Assembly: GCA_017880705.1 (NCBI GenBank) | Contig: JADGRS010000251.1 | Coordinates: 1 to 5,330, forward strand | Direction: 5' to 3' | Length of the DNA stretch: 5,330 nt | Source: Burkholderiales bacterium | Lineage (GTDB): Bacteria > Pseudomonadota > Gammaproteobacteria > Burkholderiales > Usitatibacteraceae | Part shown: positions 1 through 5,330 of the stretch, in pieces | Position numbering within the stretch: position 1 is the first letter of the stretch | Layout of the letters: every line of letters begins with the position of its first letter | Notes under the pieces: generated by a model | Seen by the model: the letters and a program-made list of their open reading frames with translations, nothing else | Told to the model about the DNA's origin: nothing | Database searches by the model: none | Program-made: the position numbers and the translations under genes

Positions 1-1
1 G

Positions 2-151
2 CCTATCGTGAAGCGCAACTGGCTCGAGATCGAGGGCAAGCTCTTCTCGCGCGTGACTGACGTGCAGGACATTTCGCCCAAGCCTTTCGTGTACGACCTC
101 AAGGTCGAGGGCGACGAGTCGTACATGACGACCGGCGGCCTCGCCCACAAT
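2..151 (+). other. C-terminal fragment of a first intein inside nrdA
   Basis: The first ~50 codons do not belong to ribonucleotide reductase. They end with typical intein blocks F and G: FVYDLKVEGDESYMTTGG followed by LAHN, with the penultimate His and terminal Asn needed for Asn cyclisation. Reductase sequence resumes at once with GGKRKGA, which in relatives is preceded by Gln (..NQGGKRKGA). The insertion point is therefore inferred to lie between that Gln and the first Gly. This puts Gly at the +1 position, where standard inteins have Cys, Ser or Thr. The N-terminal splicing domain, and any endonuclease, lie upstream of the window. Sequence differs clearly from the C-terminus of the second intein, so the two are probably independent insertions. 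Confidence 0.88.
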
Positions 152-2800
152 GGCGGCAAGCGCAAGGGCGCGGTGTGCTGCTACCTCGAGACGTGGCACC
201 TCGACATCGAGGAGTTCCTCGAGCTGCGCAAGAACACCGGCGACGACCGGCGCCGCACCCACGACATGAACACGGCGAACTGGATCCCCGACCTCTTCAT
301 GAAGCGCGTGATGGAGGGCGGCGACTGGACGCTCTTCTCGCCCTCCGACGTACCGGATCTGCACGACAAGTTCGGCAAGGCCTTCGAGGAGGCCTACACG
401 ATCTACGAGAAGAAGGCCGCGCGCGGCGAGATCAAGCTCCACAAGAAGATCGCCGCGCAGAGCCTGTGGCGCAAGATGCTCACGATGCTCTTCGAGACGG
501 GGCATCCGTGGATCACGTTCAAGGACGCGGCCAACATCCGCAGCCCGCAGAGCCACGTGGGCGTCGTGCACTCTTCGAACTTGTGCTGCATCGCCGCCGA
601 TCAGCGCGTGGTCACCGATCGCGGAATGCTCACGATCGGCGAGCTGTACGCGTTGGGCGGGAAAAACAAGGTGGTCGGCCTCGACGGAGTGTATGGCGCC
701 TCCGAGATGCTGCTACCGCGCCCGAATGCGCCGATGGTGCGCATCGAAACGCAAGAGGGTTACACGCACAAGGTCACGCCAGATCACAAGGTGTGGGTCA
801 AGGATCGTGGTTGGGTCGAGGCGCAACACCTGGCGAGCGGCGACAAGCTCCTCATCCAGCAACTCGAAGGATTGTGGGGCCCCGACCACATGCCCGACCT
901 GTCGTATCTCATGGGTTTGATTGCGGGCGACGGGACGTTCGGCAAGGACAGCGTCTTCATCGACATCTGGGAGCAGGATTTCGCGCTGATCGAGCAGGCG
1001 ACCGAATCCGTGCACCTGCTGCTGGACGGAAACACGGTGCTGAAGACCAATTCCACGGTTACGCCGGTCTTCCGGCTCGATGCCAGCACCGGCAAGGCGC
1101 GCCTCTCGTCGGCGCCTCTGTGCCGGCTGCTCGAGGAGCACGGCTTCACCGCGGAGAACAAGACGCGCGTCCCGCGCATGGTGTGGGAGGGCGATCGCGA
1201 GACGGTTGCCGCGTATTTGCGCGGGCTGTACCAGGCCGACGGCAACGTGGTGAGCAGCGATGACGTCACGACCCTTGCGATCGCGTCGATCGACATGCAG
1301 CTCATCGAAGAGCTTCAGGTGTTGTGGGCCAACTTCGGCGTCAAGTCCTCGATCAACGTGATGCGCGGCCACGAGCAGCATCTGCTCCCGGATGGCCGGG
1401 GCGGGAAGAAGTCCTACTGGAGCCAGCCGCTCTACCGCCTGTTGATCACCTCGATCCAGGGTTGCAGGATCGCGGAAGAAATCACGCGCCTGGGCGAGAC
1501 TCGCAAGTCGGAGGCCGCAGCGCGTTTTCTTCGCAACCTGCAGAAGGAAGGCGACGAGCAGAAGCTTCACGCTACCTTCACCGAGCTCACCCGGCTGCCG
1601 AACGAGGACGCATACTGCCTCACGGTGGATTCCGAGACGCATGCGTGGACGGTGAACGGGTTCGTCACCAAGAACACCGAGATCACGTTGAACACGAACG
1701 CGGAAGAGATCGCCGTATGCAACCTCGGCAGCATTAATCTCCTCGCCCACATGAAGGGCGGCAAGCTCGACCACGACAAGCTGAAGCGCACCATCACCAC
1801 CGCGATGCGCATGCTCGACAACGTGATCGACATCAACTACTACGCGGTGCGCAAGGCGCACGACTCCAACAAGCGCCATCGCCCGGTGGGCCTCGGCATC
1901 ATGGGCTTCCAGGATTCGCTGCACGAGCTGCGCATCCCGTACGCGAGCGAGGCCGCGGTGGAATTCGCCGACAAGTCGATGGAGGCGGTGTGCTACTACG
2001 CGTACTGGGCCTCGACCGAGCTCGCGAAGGAGCGCGGCCGCTACTCGACCTTCCCCGGCTCCCTCTGGGACCAGGGGATCCTGCCCAACGACTCGCTCAA
2101 GCGCCTCCTCGACGAGCGCGGCGGCTATGTCGAGGTGGACATGTCGGAATCGATGGACTGGGCGGCGCTGCGCAAGCGGATCAAGGAGCACGGCATGCGC
2201 AACTCCAACTGCGTGGCCATCGCGCCGACCGCGACCATCTCCAACATCATCGGCGTGTCGGCCTCCGTCGAGCCCAACTACCAGAACCTCTTCGTGAAGT
2301 CGAATCTCTCCGGCGAGTTCACGGTGGTGAACGAGAGCATGGTGCGCGACCTGAAGAAGATGGGCCTCTGGGACGCCGTGATGGTGAACGACCTCAAGCA
2401 CTTCGACGGCTCCATCGGCAAGATCGACCGCGTGCCGCAGGAGGTGCGCAACCTCTACGCGACCGCGTTCGAGGTCGAGCCGAAGTGGCTCGTGGAAGCG
2501 GGCGCCCGCCGCCAGAAGTGGATCGACCAGGCGCAGTCGCTCAACATCTACATGGCCGGCGCCTCCGGCAAGAAGCTCGACGAGACCTACAAGCTCGCGT
2601 GGCTGCGAGGATTGAAAACCACGTATTATCTGCGCACGCTGGCGGCCACCAGTGCCGAGAAGTCGACGGGCAAGGGCGGCGAGCTGAACGCCGTCTCCGC
2701 GTCGGGCGGCCAGGGTGCGATGGGGGCGGCCGGCGAGGGCGCTGCCGACGAGGCGAAGTTCTGCTCGATCGACAATCCCGATTGCGAGGCCTGCCAGTAG
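2..2800 (+). CDS. nrdA: Ribonucleoside-diphosphate reductase alpha subunit, class I, with two inteins (5' partial)
   Basis: The encoded enzyme is the catalytic subunit that reduces ribonucleoside diphosphates to deoxyribonucleotides in the cytoplasm, with a radical-supplying beta subunit. The frame is open to the left edge, so the true start and N-terminal region (ATP cone, first active-site Cys) lie outside; the GTG at 8 is not the start. After intein removal the window encodes about 519 extein residues: 152-586 (begins GGKRKGAVCCYLETWH, includes NTGDDRRRTHDMNTANW) and 1676-2797. By comparison with E. coli NrdA, SNLC at 575-586 holds Asn437 and thiyl-radical Cys439, Glu441 is at 1679-1681, partner Cys462 is at 1718-1720 (IAVCNLGSINL), and the radical-transfer Tyr pair is at 2624-2629. 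The tail ends with a flexible Gly/Ala linker and CEACQ, the C-terminal redox CxxC. No key residue in the visible part is missing. A terminator follows at once; nrdB is not the next gene. Confidence 0.95.
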   Translation, partial: PIVKRNWLEIEGKLFSRVTDVQDISPKPFVYDLKVEGDESYMTTGGLAHNGGKRKGAVCCYLETWHLDIEEFLELRKNTGDDRRRTHDMNTANWIPDLFMKRVMEGGDWTLFSPSDVPDLHDKFGKAFEEAYTIYEKKAARGEIKLHKKIAAQSLWRKMLTMLFETGHPWITFKDAANIRSPQSHVGVVHSSNLCCIAADQRVVTDRGMLTIGELYALGGKNKVVGLDGVYGASEMLLPRPNAPMVRIETQEGYTHKVTPDHKVWVKDRGWVEAQHLASGDKLLIQQLEGLWGPDHMPDLSYLMGLIAGDGTFGKDSVFIDIWEQDFALIEQATESVHLLLDGNTVLKTNSTVTPVFRLDASTGKARLSSAPLCRLLEEHGFTAENKTRVPRMVWEGDRETVAAYLRGLYQADGNVVSSDDVTTLAIASIDMQLIEELQVLWANFGVKSSINVMRGHEQHLLPDGRGGKKSYWSQPLYRLLITSIQGCRIAEEITRLGETRKSEAAARFLRNLQKEGDEQKLHATFTELTRLPNEDAYCLTVDSETHAWTVNGFVTKNTEITLNTNAEEIAVCNLGSINLLAHMKGGKLDHDKLKRTITTAMRMLDNVIDINYYAVRKAHDSNKRHRPVGLGIMGFQDSLHELRIPYASEAAVEFADKSMEAVCYYAYWASTELAKERGRYSTFPGSLWDQGILPNDSLKRLLDERGGYVEVDMSESMDWAALRKRIKEHGMRNSNCVAIAPTATISNIIGVSASVEPNYQNLFVKSNLSGEFTVVNESMVRDLKKMGLWDAVMVNDLKHFDGSIGKIDRVPQEVRNLYATAFEVEPKWLVEAGARRQKWIDQAQSLNIYMAGASGKKLDETYKLAWLRGLKTTYYLRTLAATSAEKSTGKGGELNAVSASGGQGAMGAAGEGAADEAKFCSIDNPDCEACQ
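587..1675 (+). mobile_element. Complete LAGLIDADG-endonuclease intein (363 aa) in the nrdA active site
   Basis: This in-frame insertion interrupts the conserved reductase sequence SSNLC/TEITLNTN. Intein numbering: Cys1 starts block A (CIAADQRVVTDRG). Block B is around residues 58-71 with the T-P-D-H motif (Thr64, His67), then Trp70. The homing endonuclease has two LAGLIDADG motifs, LMGLIAGDG at 908-934 and LRGLYQADG at 1217-1243. Their catalytic aspartates are Asp115 and Asp218, both intact, about 103 residues apart as in single-chain enzymes. Block F is AYCLTVDSETHAW (Cys344, His352); block G ends NGFVTKN before Thr+1. The penultimate residue is Lys362 rather than His. The length fits a full intein plus endonuclease. 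Codon use looks less GC-biased at third positions than the flanking exteins (more ttg, gaa, att), consistent with acquisition by homing. The endonuclease looks active, but activity cannot be judged from sequence alone. Confidence 0.95.
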
Positions 2801-2811
2801 AGTTTGTGTTG

Positions 2812-2846
2812 CCCCTCCCGCTTGGGAGGGTTGGGGTGAAGGTGAA
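2812..2846. repeat. REP-like palindrome downstream of nrdA
   Basis: A perfect 7-bp inverted repeat, CCCTCCC (2813-2819) and GGGAGGG (2824-2830) around a GCTT loop, is followed by TTGGGGTGAAGG. The arrangement resembles short extragenic repeats scattered in many high-GC proteobacterial genomes. That family link is from memory of similar sequences; copy number in this genome is unknown. It lies 12 bp after the nrdA stop and could also stabilise the 3' end of the message. Confidence 0.5.
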
Positions 2847-2856
2847 TCAGGGATGC

Positions 2857-2887
2857 GAGGGGGGCGAACTGCCCCCCTCTTTTTTTT
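2857..2887 (+). terminator. Intrinsic terminator after nrdA, in front of glk
   Basis: A perfect 9-bp GC-rich stem, GAGGGGGGC (2857-2865) and GCCCCCCTC (2871-2879), closes a 5-base GAACT loop. Eight consecutive T residues follow (2880-2887). This is a textbook Rho-independent terminator for transcription leaving nrdA. It ends only 15 bp before the glk start codon. Confidence 0.9.
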
Positions 2888-2890
2888 GCC

Positions 2891-2895
2891 GGGAG
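2891..2895 (+). promoter_or_regulatory. Ribosome binding site of glk
   Basis: GGGAG lies 7 bases before the TTG at 2903. No ATG or GTG occurs in frame between the terminator and this TTG. The phosphate-binding motif begins at residue 5, so the start cannot lie downstream. This site therefore decides the unusual TTG start. Confidence 0.75.
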
Positions 2896-2902
2896 ACGCG
2901 AT

Positions 2903-3874
2903 TTGATTCTTGCGGGTGATGTCGGAGCGACCAAGATCCTCCTGGAAGTCGGCGAAGCGCACGGCGACAAATGGCTTCCGAAGCTCGCGCGCCGCTACGC
3001 CACGTCGGAAGCGGCGAATTTCTCCGACGTGCTCACGGCCTTCCTCGGCGAGTGGAACGTCGTGCGCGACAAGGGCCAGCGCATCGAGGCCGCTGGCTTC
3101 GGCGTCGCAGGCCCGCAGCTCGGCAACAGAATCAAGATGACGCATCGGCCGCTGACGGTGGACGGCGATGCGATCTCCAGCCGCTTCCTCATTCCCACAG
3201 TGCGCGTCGTGAACGACCTCGCCGCGGCCGCGCACGGACTCGATTGGCTGGCTCCACGCGACCTCGTGACGGTGCAGCCGGGGAAGGCCGCGCCCGGCGA
3301 GCCGCGCGTGGTGATGGGCGTGGGAACCGGCCTCGGCATCGCGTACGTGGTGCGCACCGAATCGGGATGGCGCGAGGTGCCGGGAGAGGCGGGGCACGCG
3401 GGATTCTCGCCGGCGACGCCGCAGCAAGCCGAGCTCTGGCAGGCGATCTTCGAGTCCCACGGGCGCGTCTCGGCGGAAGACGTGGTCTCGGGCGTGGGGC
3501 TCACGCACGTGTTCTCGTTCATGAAGGGCGCAGCGGCGCACGCTCCGGGCGAGGCCGAGGACGACGCCTCCGCCGAGTGGATCGCCGAGCGCGCGGCGAA
3601 GGGAGATCTCGCCTGCTCCGGCGCGCTCGAGCTCTTCTTCGAGTGCATGGGCAACGTCGCTGGAGACCATGCGCTCGCGGTGATGGCGCGCGGTGGCGTC
3701 TACCTCACCGGCGGCGTGATCGCGCGCCTGCACGGCCAGCTTCTCGGCAGCCGCTTCCGCGAAGCCTTCTGCGCGAAGGGCGCCTTCTCCGCCGCGCTGA
3801 TGAAGATCCCCGTGCGCGCCGTCACAACCGGCAGGGCGACGCTCCTCGGCGCCGCGAAACTGGCGGAAACGTAA
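2903..3874 (+). CDS. glk: Glucokinase (Glk family)
   Basis: Cytoplasmic ATP-dependent kinase making glucose 6-phosphate, the entry step to glycolysis or the Entner-Doudoroff route. The protein is 323 aa, close to the 321 aa of E. coli Glk, and collinear with it. It has the N-terminal phosphate loop LAGDVGATK (residues 3-11), VVNDLAAA with catalytic Asp105, GVGTGLG (139-145), GEAGHAGF (161-168, His165 in the sugar site), RVSAEDVVSGVGL with Glu192, and GGVYLTGGV (264-272). The second Gly of the usual GDxGGT loop is Ala here, a mild change. It lacks the ROK-family Cys-rich zinc motif, so it belongs to the Glk rather than the ROK group. The start is TTG. The gene sits directly behind a terminator, with no room for its own promoter between the two. 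Its TAA stop lies inside a large inverted repeat shared with the convergent gene's 3' side. Confidence 0.93.
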   Translation: MILAGDVGATKILLEVGEAHGDKWLPKLARRYATSEAANFSDVLTAFLGEWNVVRDKGQRIEAAGFGVAGPQLGNRIKMTHRPLTVDGDAISSRFLIPTVRVVNDLAAAAHGLDWLAPRDLVTVQPGKAAPGEPRVVMGVGTGLGIAYVVRTESGWREVPGEAGHAGFSPATPQQAELWQAIFESHGRVSAEDVVSGVGLTHVFSFMKGAAAHAPGEAEDDASAEWIAERAAKGDLACSGALELFFECMGNVAGDHALAVMARGGVYLTGGVIARLHGQLLGSRFREAFCAKGAFSAALMKIPVRAVTTGRATLLGAAKLAET

Positions 3875-3928
3875 TTGGTGTCAGGTACGAATTTCGGTGG
3901 CCGAAATTCGTACCTGACACCAATTACG
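3870..3928. repeat. Perfect 28-bp inverted repeat between convergent genes
   Basis: The left arm 3870-3897 and right arm 3901-3928 are exact reverse complements, separated only by TGG. The arm core is GGTGTCAGGTACGAATTTCG. The glk stop codon (3872-3874) is part of the left arm, and the minus-strand gene stops 6 bp beyond the right arm. There is no T tract on either side, and the stem is much longer than a usual terminator. This fits a REP/MITE-type element, perhaps mobilised by a RAYT (Y1-type) transposase, better than a simple terminator. It may still act as a bidirectional transcription barrier or protect the 3' ends. No target duplication is evident. Confidence 0.85.
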
Positions 3929-3933
3929 GGCGC

Positions 3934-4446
3934 TCAGTCCGCGACCATCACGGCGACGAGGGCGGCGAGGGCGGAGCCGATCGCCACGGGCACGCCGTAG
4001 CGCTCGAAGGGCGAGATGGCGTCGCCGACGACTAGCTCGACCGGCACCGAGGTGAGTGCGAGCACTCGCTCGGTGGTCGAGTCTTCGAGGATGCGCGTGA
4101 TCGAGCCCTTGCGCGCGGTGCTCATCACGATGCGGTCGCAGCCGAGGCGCCTGGCCTCGTCGGCGATCACCTTCGCGGCGTCGCCCAGGCGGATGTGAAC
4201 CTTGTACGGGATGTTGTTGCGTTCGAGGATGGCGCGCGCGGGCTTGAGCGCCAGCTCGGCGCGCTCGCGGTGGTACTCCTCGCGCAGCGACCAGCGCACG
4301 AACTGCGACACGCGGCGCGACAGGGGCCGGCGCACATTCAGGAGGTGGACCTCCATGCCGGGATTCTGTGGGTACTCCGCCACGACGCGCTGCACCGCGT
4401 GATGCGAGTTCGGCAGGTCGCTGACGGGGACGAGGACGATGTTCAT
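3934..4446 (-). CDS. Possible separate Usp product from an internal start in the terC-usp frame
   Basis: The Usp part could be made alone as a 170-aa protein from the ATG at 4446-4444. This begins MNIVLVPVSD, exactly as free-standing Usp proteins do, and includes VHLLNV, LGCDRIVMSTARKGS and a C-terminal hydrophobic stretch (residues 150-169) that could anchor it to the membrane. Stand-alone Usp proteins with such a tail are, as I recall, common in Betaproteobacteria. It is in frame with the upstream membrane domain, without an intervening stop. Whether cells make the fusion, the short form or both is not decided by the sequence. Confidence 0.45.
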   Translation of the reverse strand: MNIVLVPVSDLPNSHHAVQRVVAEYPQNPGMEVHLLNVRRPLSRRVSQFVRWSLREEYHRERAELALKPARAILERNNIPYKVHIRLGDAAKVIADEARRLGCDRIVMSTARKGSITRILEDSTTERVLALTSVPVELVVGDAISPFERYGVPVAIGSALAALVAVMVAD

Positions 4447-5190
4447 GGGGCCTCCTTGGGGATTGGCTGCATCGGGTGAAATCCGGGACGCCATCTGCGC
4501 GAGCCGCGCGTGGATGCGTGATTCGAGGTGCCGGTGGTTGCGGACGAAGCCCGCCCAGAGCACGCCGAGGACGACGATCGAATAGAGCAGGACCAGCACC
4601 AGCGGATGGCCCGTGGCCTCCTGCGCGAGCGGCTCGGCGGAGATCATCTTCGCCGCGGTCCACAGCAGCGCCGCGGCGCCGACATAGACGATGACGGGAT
4701 AGCGCTCGACCCACTTCAAGAGCAAGGTCGAGCCCCACACGACGATCGGCACGCTGGTGACGAGCCCGAGGACCACCAGGACATAGCTGCCGTTCGCCGC
4801 ACCCGCCACGCCGAGCACGTTATCCACGCCCATCACCATGTCGGCGACCACGATGGTGCGTATCGCGCCCCAGAGCCCCCGCGGCTTCACGATCAAGCTC
4901 GCGGAGTCTTCGCTCTCGTCGGGAAGGAGCAGCTTGTAGCCGATCCAGATGAGCGCGATGCCGCCGGCGAAGAGCAATCCCGGGATCGCGAGGAGCCACA
5001 CCACCGCAAGCGTCATCGCGCAGCGCACGATGACGGCGCCGATGGTCCCGAACACGATGGCGCGTCCCTGCAGGCGCGGAGGAAGGCTGCGTGCCGCGAG
5101 CGCGATCACGATCGCGTTGTCGCCTGAAAGCATCAGGTTGATCACGACGATCGTGGCGAAGGAGCTGAGGAACTGAAGTGCGGTGTCCAT
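3934..5190 (-). CDS. TerC/YjbE-family membrane protein fused to a universal stress protein domain
   Basis: A 418-aa fusion. Residues 1-216 form a TerC-family (YjbE-like) inner-membrane protein with about seven hydrophobic segments (near 8-33, 44-69, 71-89, 109-131, 136-161, 164-183, 196-216). It has the family's acidic membrane motifs LSGDNA (Asp24, Asn25) and ADMVMGVDN (Asp117, Asp123). Relatives are implicated in manganese or other metal export. A basic linker (217-248) leads to a Usp domain (249-390). The Usp nucleotide motif G2xG9xG(S/T) is degenerate (STARKGS...EDS), so ATP binding is doubtful. The last ~21 residues form a hydrophobic helix. The ATG at 5190 is chosen because the membrane domain begins there and GGTGAG precedes it by about 10 bases; an ATG at 5271 would add 27 residues unlike TerC. 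The gene converges on glk. The exact substrate is unknown. Confidence 0.85.
   Translation of the reverse strand: MDTALQFLSSFATIVVINLMLSGDNAIVIALAARSLPPRLQGRAIVFGTIGAVIVRCAMTLAVVWLLAIPGLLFAGGIALIWIGYKLLLPDESEDSASLIVKPRGLWGAIRTIVVADMVMGVDNVLGVAGAANGSYVLVVLGLVTSVPIVVWGSTLLLKWVERYPVIVYVGAAALLWTAAKMISAEPLAQEATGHPLVLVLLYSIVVLGVLWAGFVRNHRHLESRIHARLAQMASRISPDAANPQGGPMNIVLVPVSDLPNSHHAVQRVVAEYPQNPGMEVHLLNVRRPLSRRVSQFVRWSLREEYHRERAELALKPARAILERNNIPYKVHIRLGDAAKVIADEARRLGCDRIVMSTARKGSITRILEDSTTERVLALTSVPVELVVGDAISPFERYGVPVAIGSALAALVAVMVAD
4444..4457 (-). promoter_or_regulatory. Strong Shine-Dalgarno and ATG at the TerC-Usp junction
   Basis: Read on the minus strand, AAGGAGG (4457-4451) is followed after CCCC by ATG (4446-4444). 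It is a complete anti-16S match, somewhat close (4 bases) to the start codon. Within the fusion these bases are translated as Q-G-G-P-M. A perfect ribosome site exactly at the domain border is unlikely by chance and looks like the surviving start of a once independent usp gene. Confidence 0.7.
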
Positions 5191-5330
5191 GCAATCGATT
5201 CTCACCGGCGGTCCAGGCGCCGGCATCGAGAATCGCGATGCCGCCATCGAGTTTCGCAATGGCATTTGCATCGTCCGACCGCGTGTAGTACAAATGGATC
5301 GCGTACTTCACTTTTGGTGGAGGCGTTCCC
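5191..5330 (-). other. Upstream region of terC-usp, no gene recognised
   Basis: About 140 bases lie before the terC-usp start. They contain one short inverted repeat, GGCATCG (5222-5228) and CGATGCC (5236-5242) with a 7-base loop, which could form a small leader hairpin. I looked for the yybP-ykoY manganese riboswitch that precedes some TerC-family genes and saw no convincing match. No strong sigma-70 promoter stands out on either strand. Confidence 0.4.

Noticed and set aside
8..10. GTG at 8 as the start of the reductase gene.
   Set aside because: The frame is open before it, and it lies within the C-terminal domain of an intein, so it is an internal Val codon of a gene that begins outside the window.
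713..3733. A very long (about 1000-codon) open frame on the minus strand across nrdA and glk.
   Set aside because: It lies antisense to two clear genes, and its translation is rich in Arg, Ala, His and Leu with no recognisable domain. In GC-rich genes with strong third-position bias, stop codons are rare in the opposite frame, which explains it.
5191..5271. An N-terminal extension of the TerC-Usp protein from an ATG at 5271.
   Set aside because: The extra 27 residues are polar and Pro-rich, unlike TerC N-termini. The ATG at 5190 starts the first membrane segment as in relatives and has a plausible ribosome site.
5266..5294. A weak promoter-like pair on the plus strand, TTGCAT and TACAAA with 17 bases between.
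   Set aside because: Both boxes match the consensus poorly, and the -10 box would overlap the only candidate start codon; such matches are expected by chance.
5294..5330. A possible plus-strand gene start (ATG at 5294, reading MDRVLHFWWRR to the edge) divergent from terC-usp.
   Set aside because: Only 12 codons are visible, with no Shine-Dalgarno sequence and no recognisable protein, so it cannot be supported from this window.
5191..5330. A yybP-ykoY manganese riboswitch before the TerC gene.
   Set aside because: The region holds a small inverted repeat, but I could not match the conserved core of that riboswitch by eye. A covariance-model search with the yybP-ykoY family would settle it.

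Overview
This is a GC-rich, densely coding chromosomal stretch. The gene families, the codon use and the repeat types suggest a Betaproteobacterium (Burkholderiales or Nitrosomonadales-like). That placement is an inference from protein resemblance and composition, not from a marker gene. No RNA gene, IS element or CRISPR array is visible.

Left part (2-2800, plus strand): the 3' portion of nrdA, the catalytic alpha subunit of a class I ribonucleotide reductase. The reading frame enters from the left edge, so the N-terminal part of the enzyme is missing. The gene carries inteins at two places. The window opens inside the last ~50 codons of one intein (ends at 151). A second, complete 363-aa intein with two LAGLIDADG endonuclease motifs occupies 587-1675. 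The second intein sits exactly between the thiyl-radical cysteine and the catalytic glutamate two positions later (E. coli NrdA Cys439 and Glu441), so the enzyme cannot work until it is spliced out. Both inteins have unusual C-terminal splice junctions: Gly at +1 for the first, and Lys instead of His before the terminal Asn for the second.

Middle part (2801-3874): a ~100-bp gap holds a REP-like short palindrome and then a near-ideal intrinsic terminator (9-bp GC stem, 8 T). A glucokinase gene (glk) follows, with a TTG start only 15 bp beyond the T tract. The terminator therefore ends nrdA transcription, but it also lies in any leader of glk made from an upstream promoter.

Right part (3870-5330): glk converges on a minus-strand gene. 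Between them lies a perfect 28-bp inverted repeat that contains the glk stop codon. The minus-strand gene encodes a TerC/YjbE-type membrane protein fused in frame to a universal-stress-protein (Usp) domain with a C-terminal hydrophobic helix. A strong Shine-Dalgarno sequence and an ATG lie exactly at the domain junction, which suggests a recent gene fusion and possibly two products. The last ~140 bases are the upstream region of this gene and hold no convincing gene.

The three genes (dNTP synthesis, glucose phosphorylation, metal transport/stress) show no evident shared pathway. The most interesting points are the intein junctions, the hairpin before glk, the palindrome and the TerC-Usp fusion.
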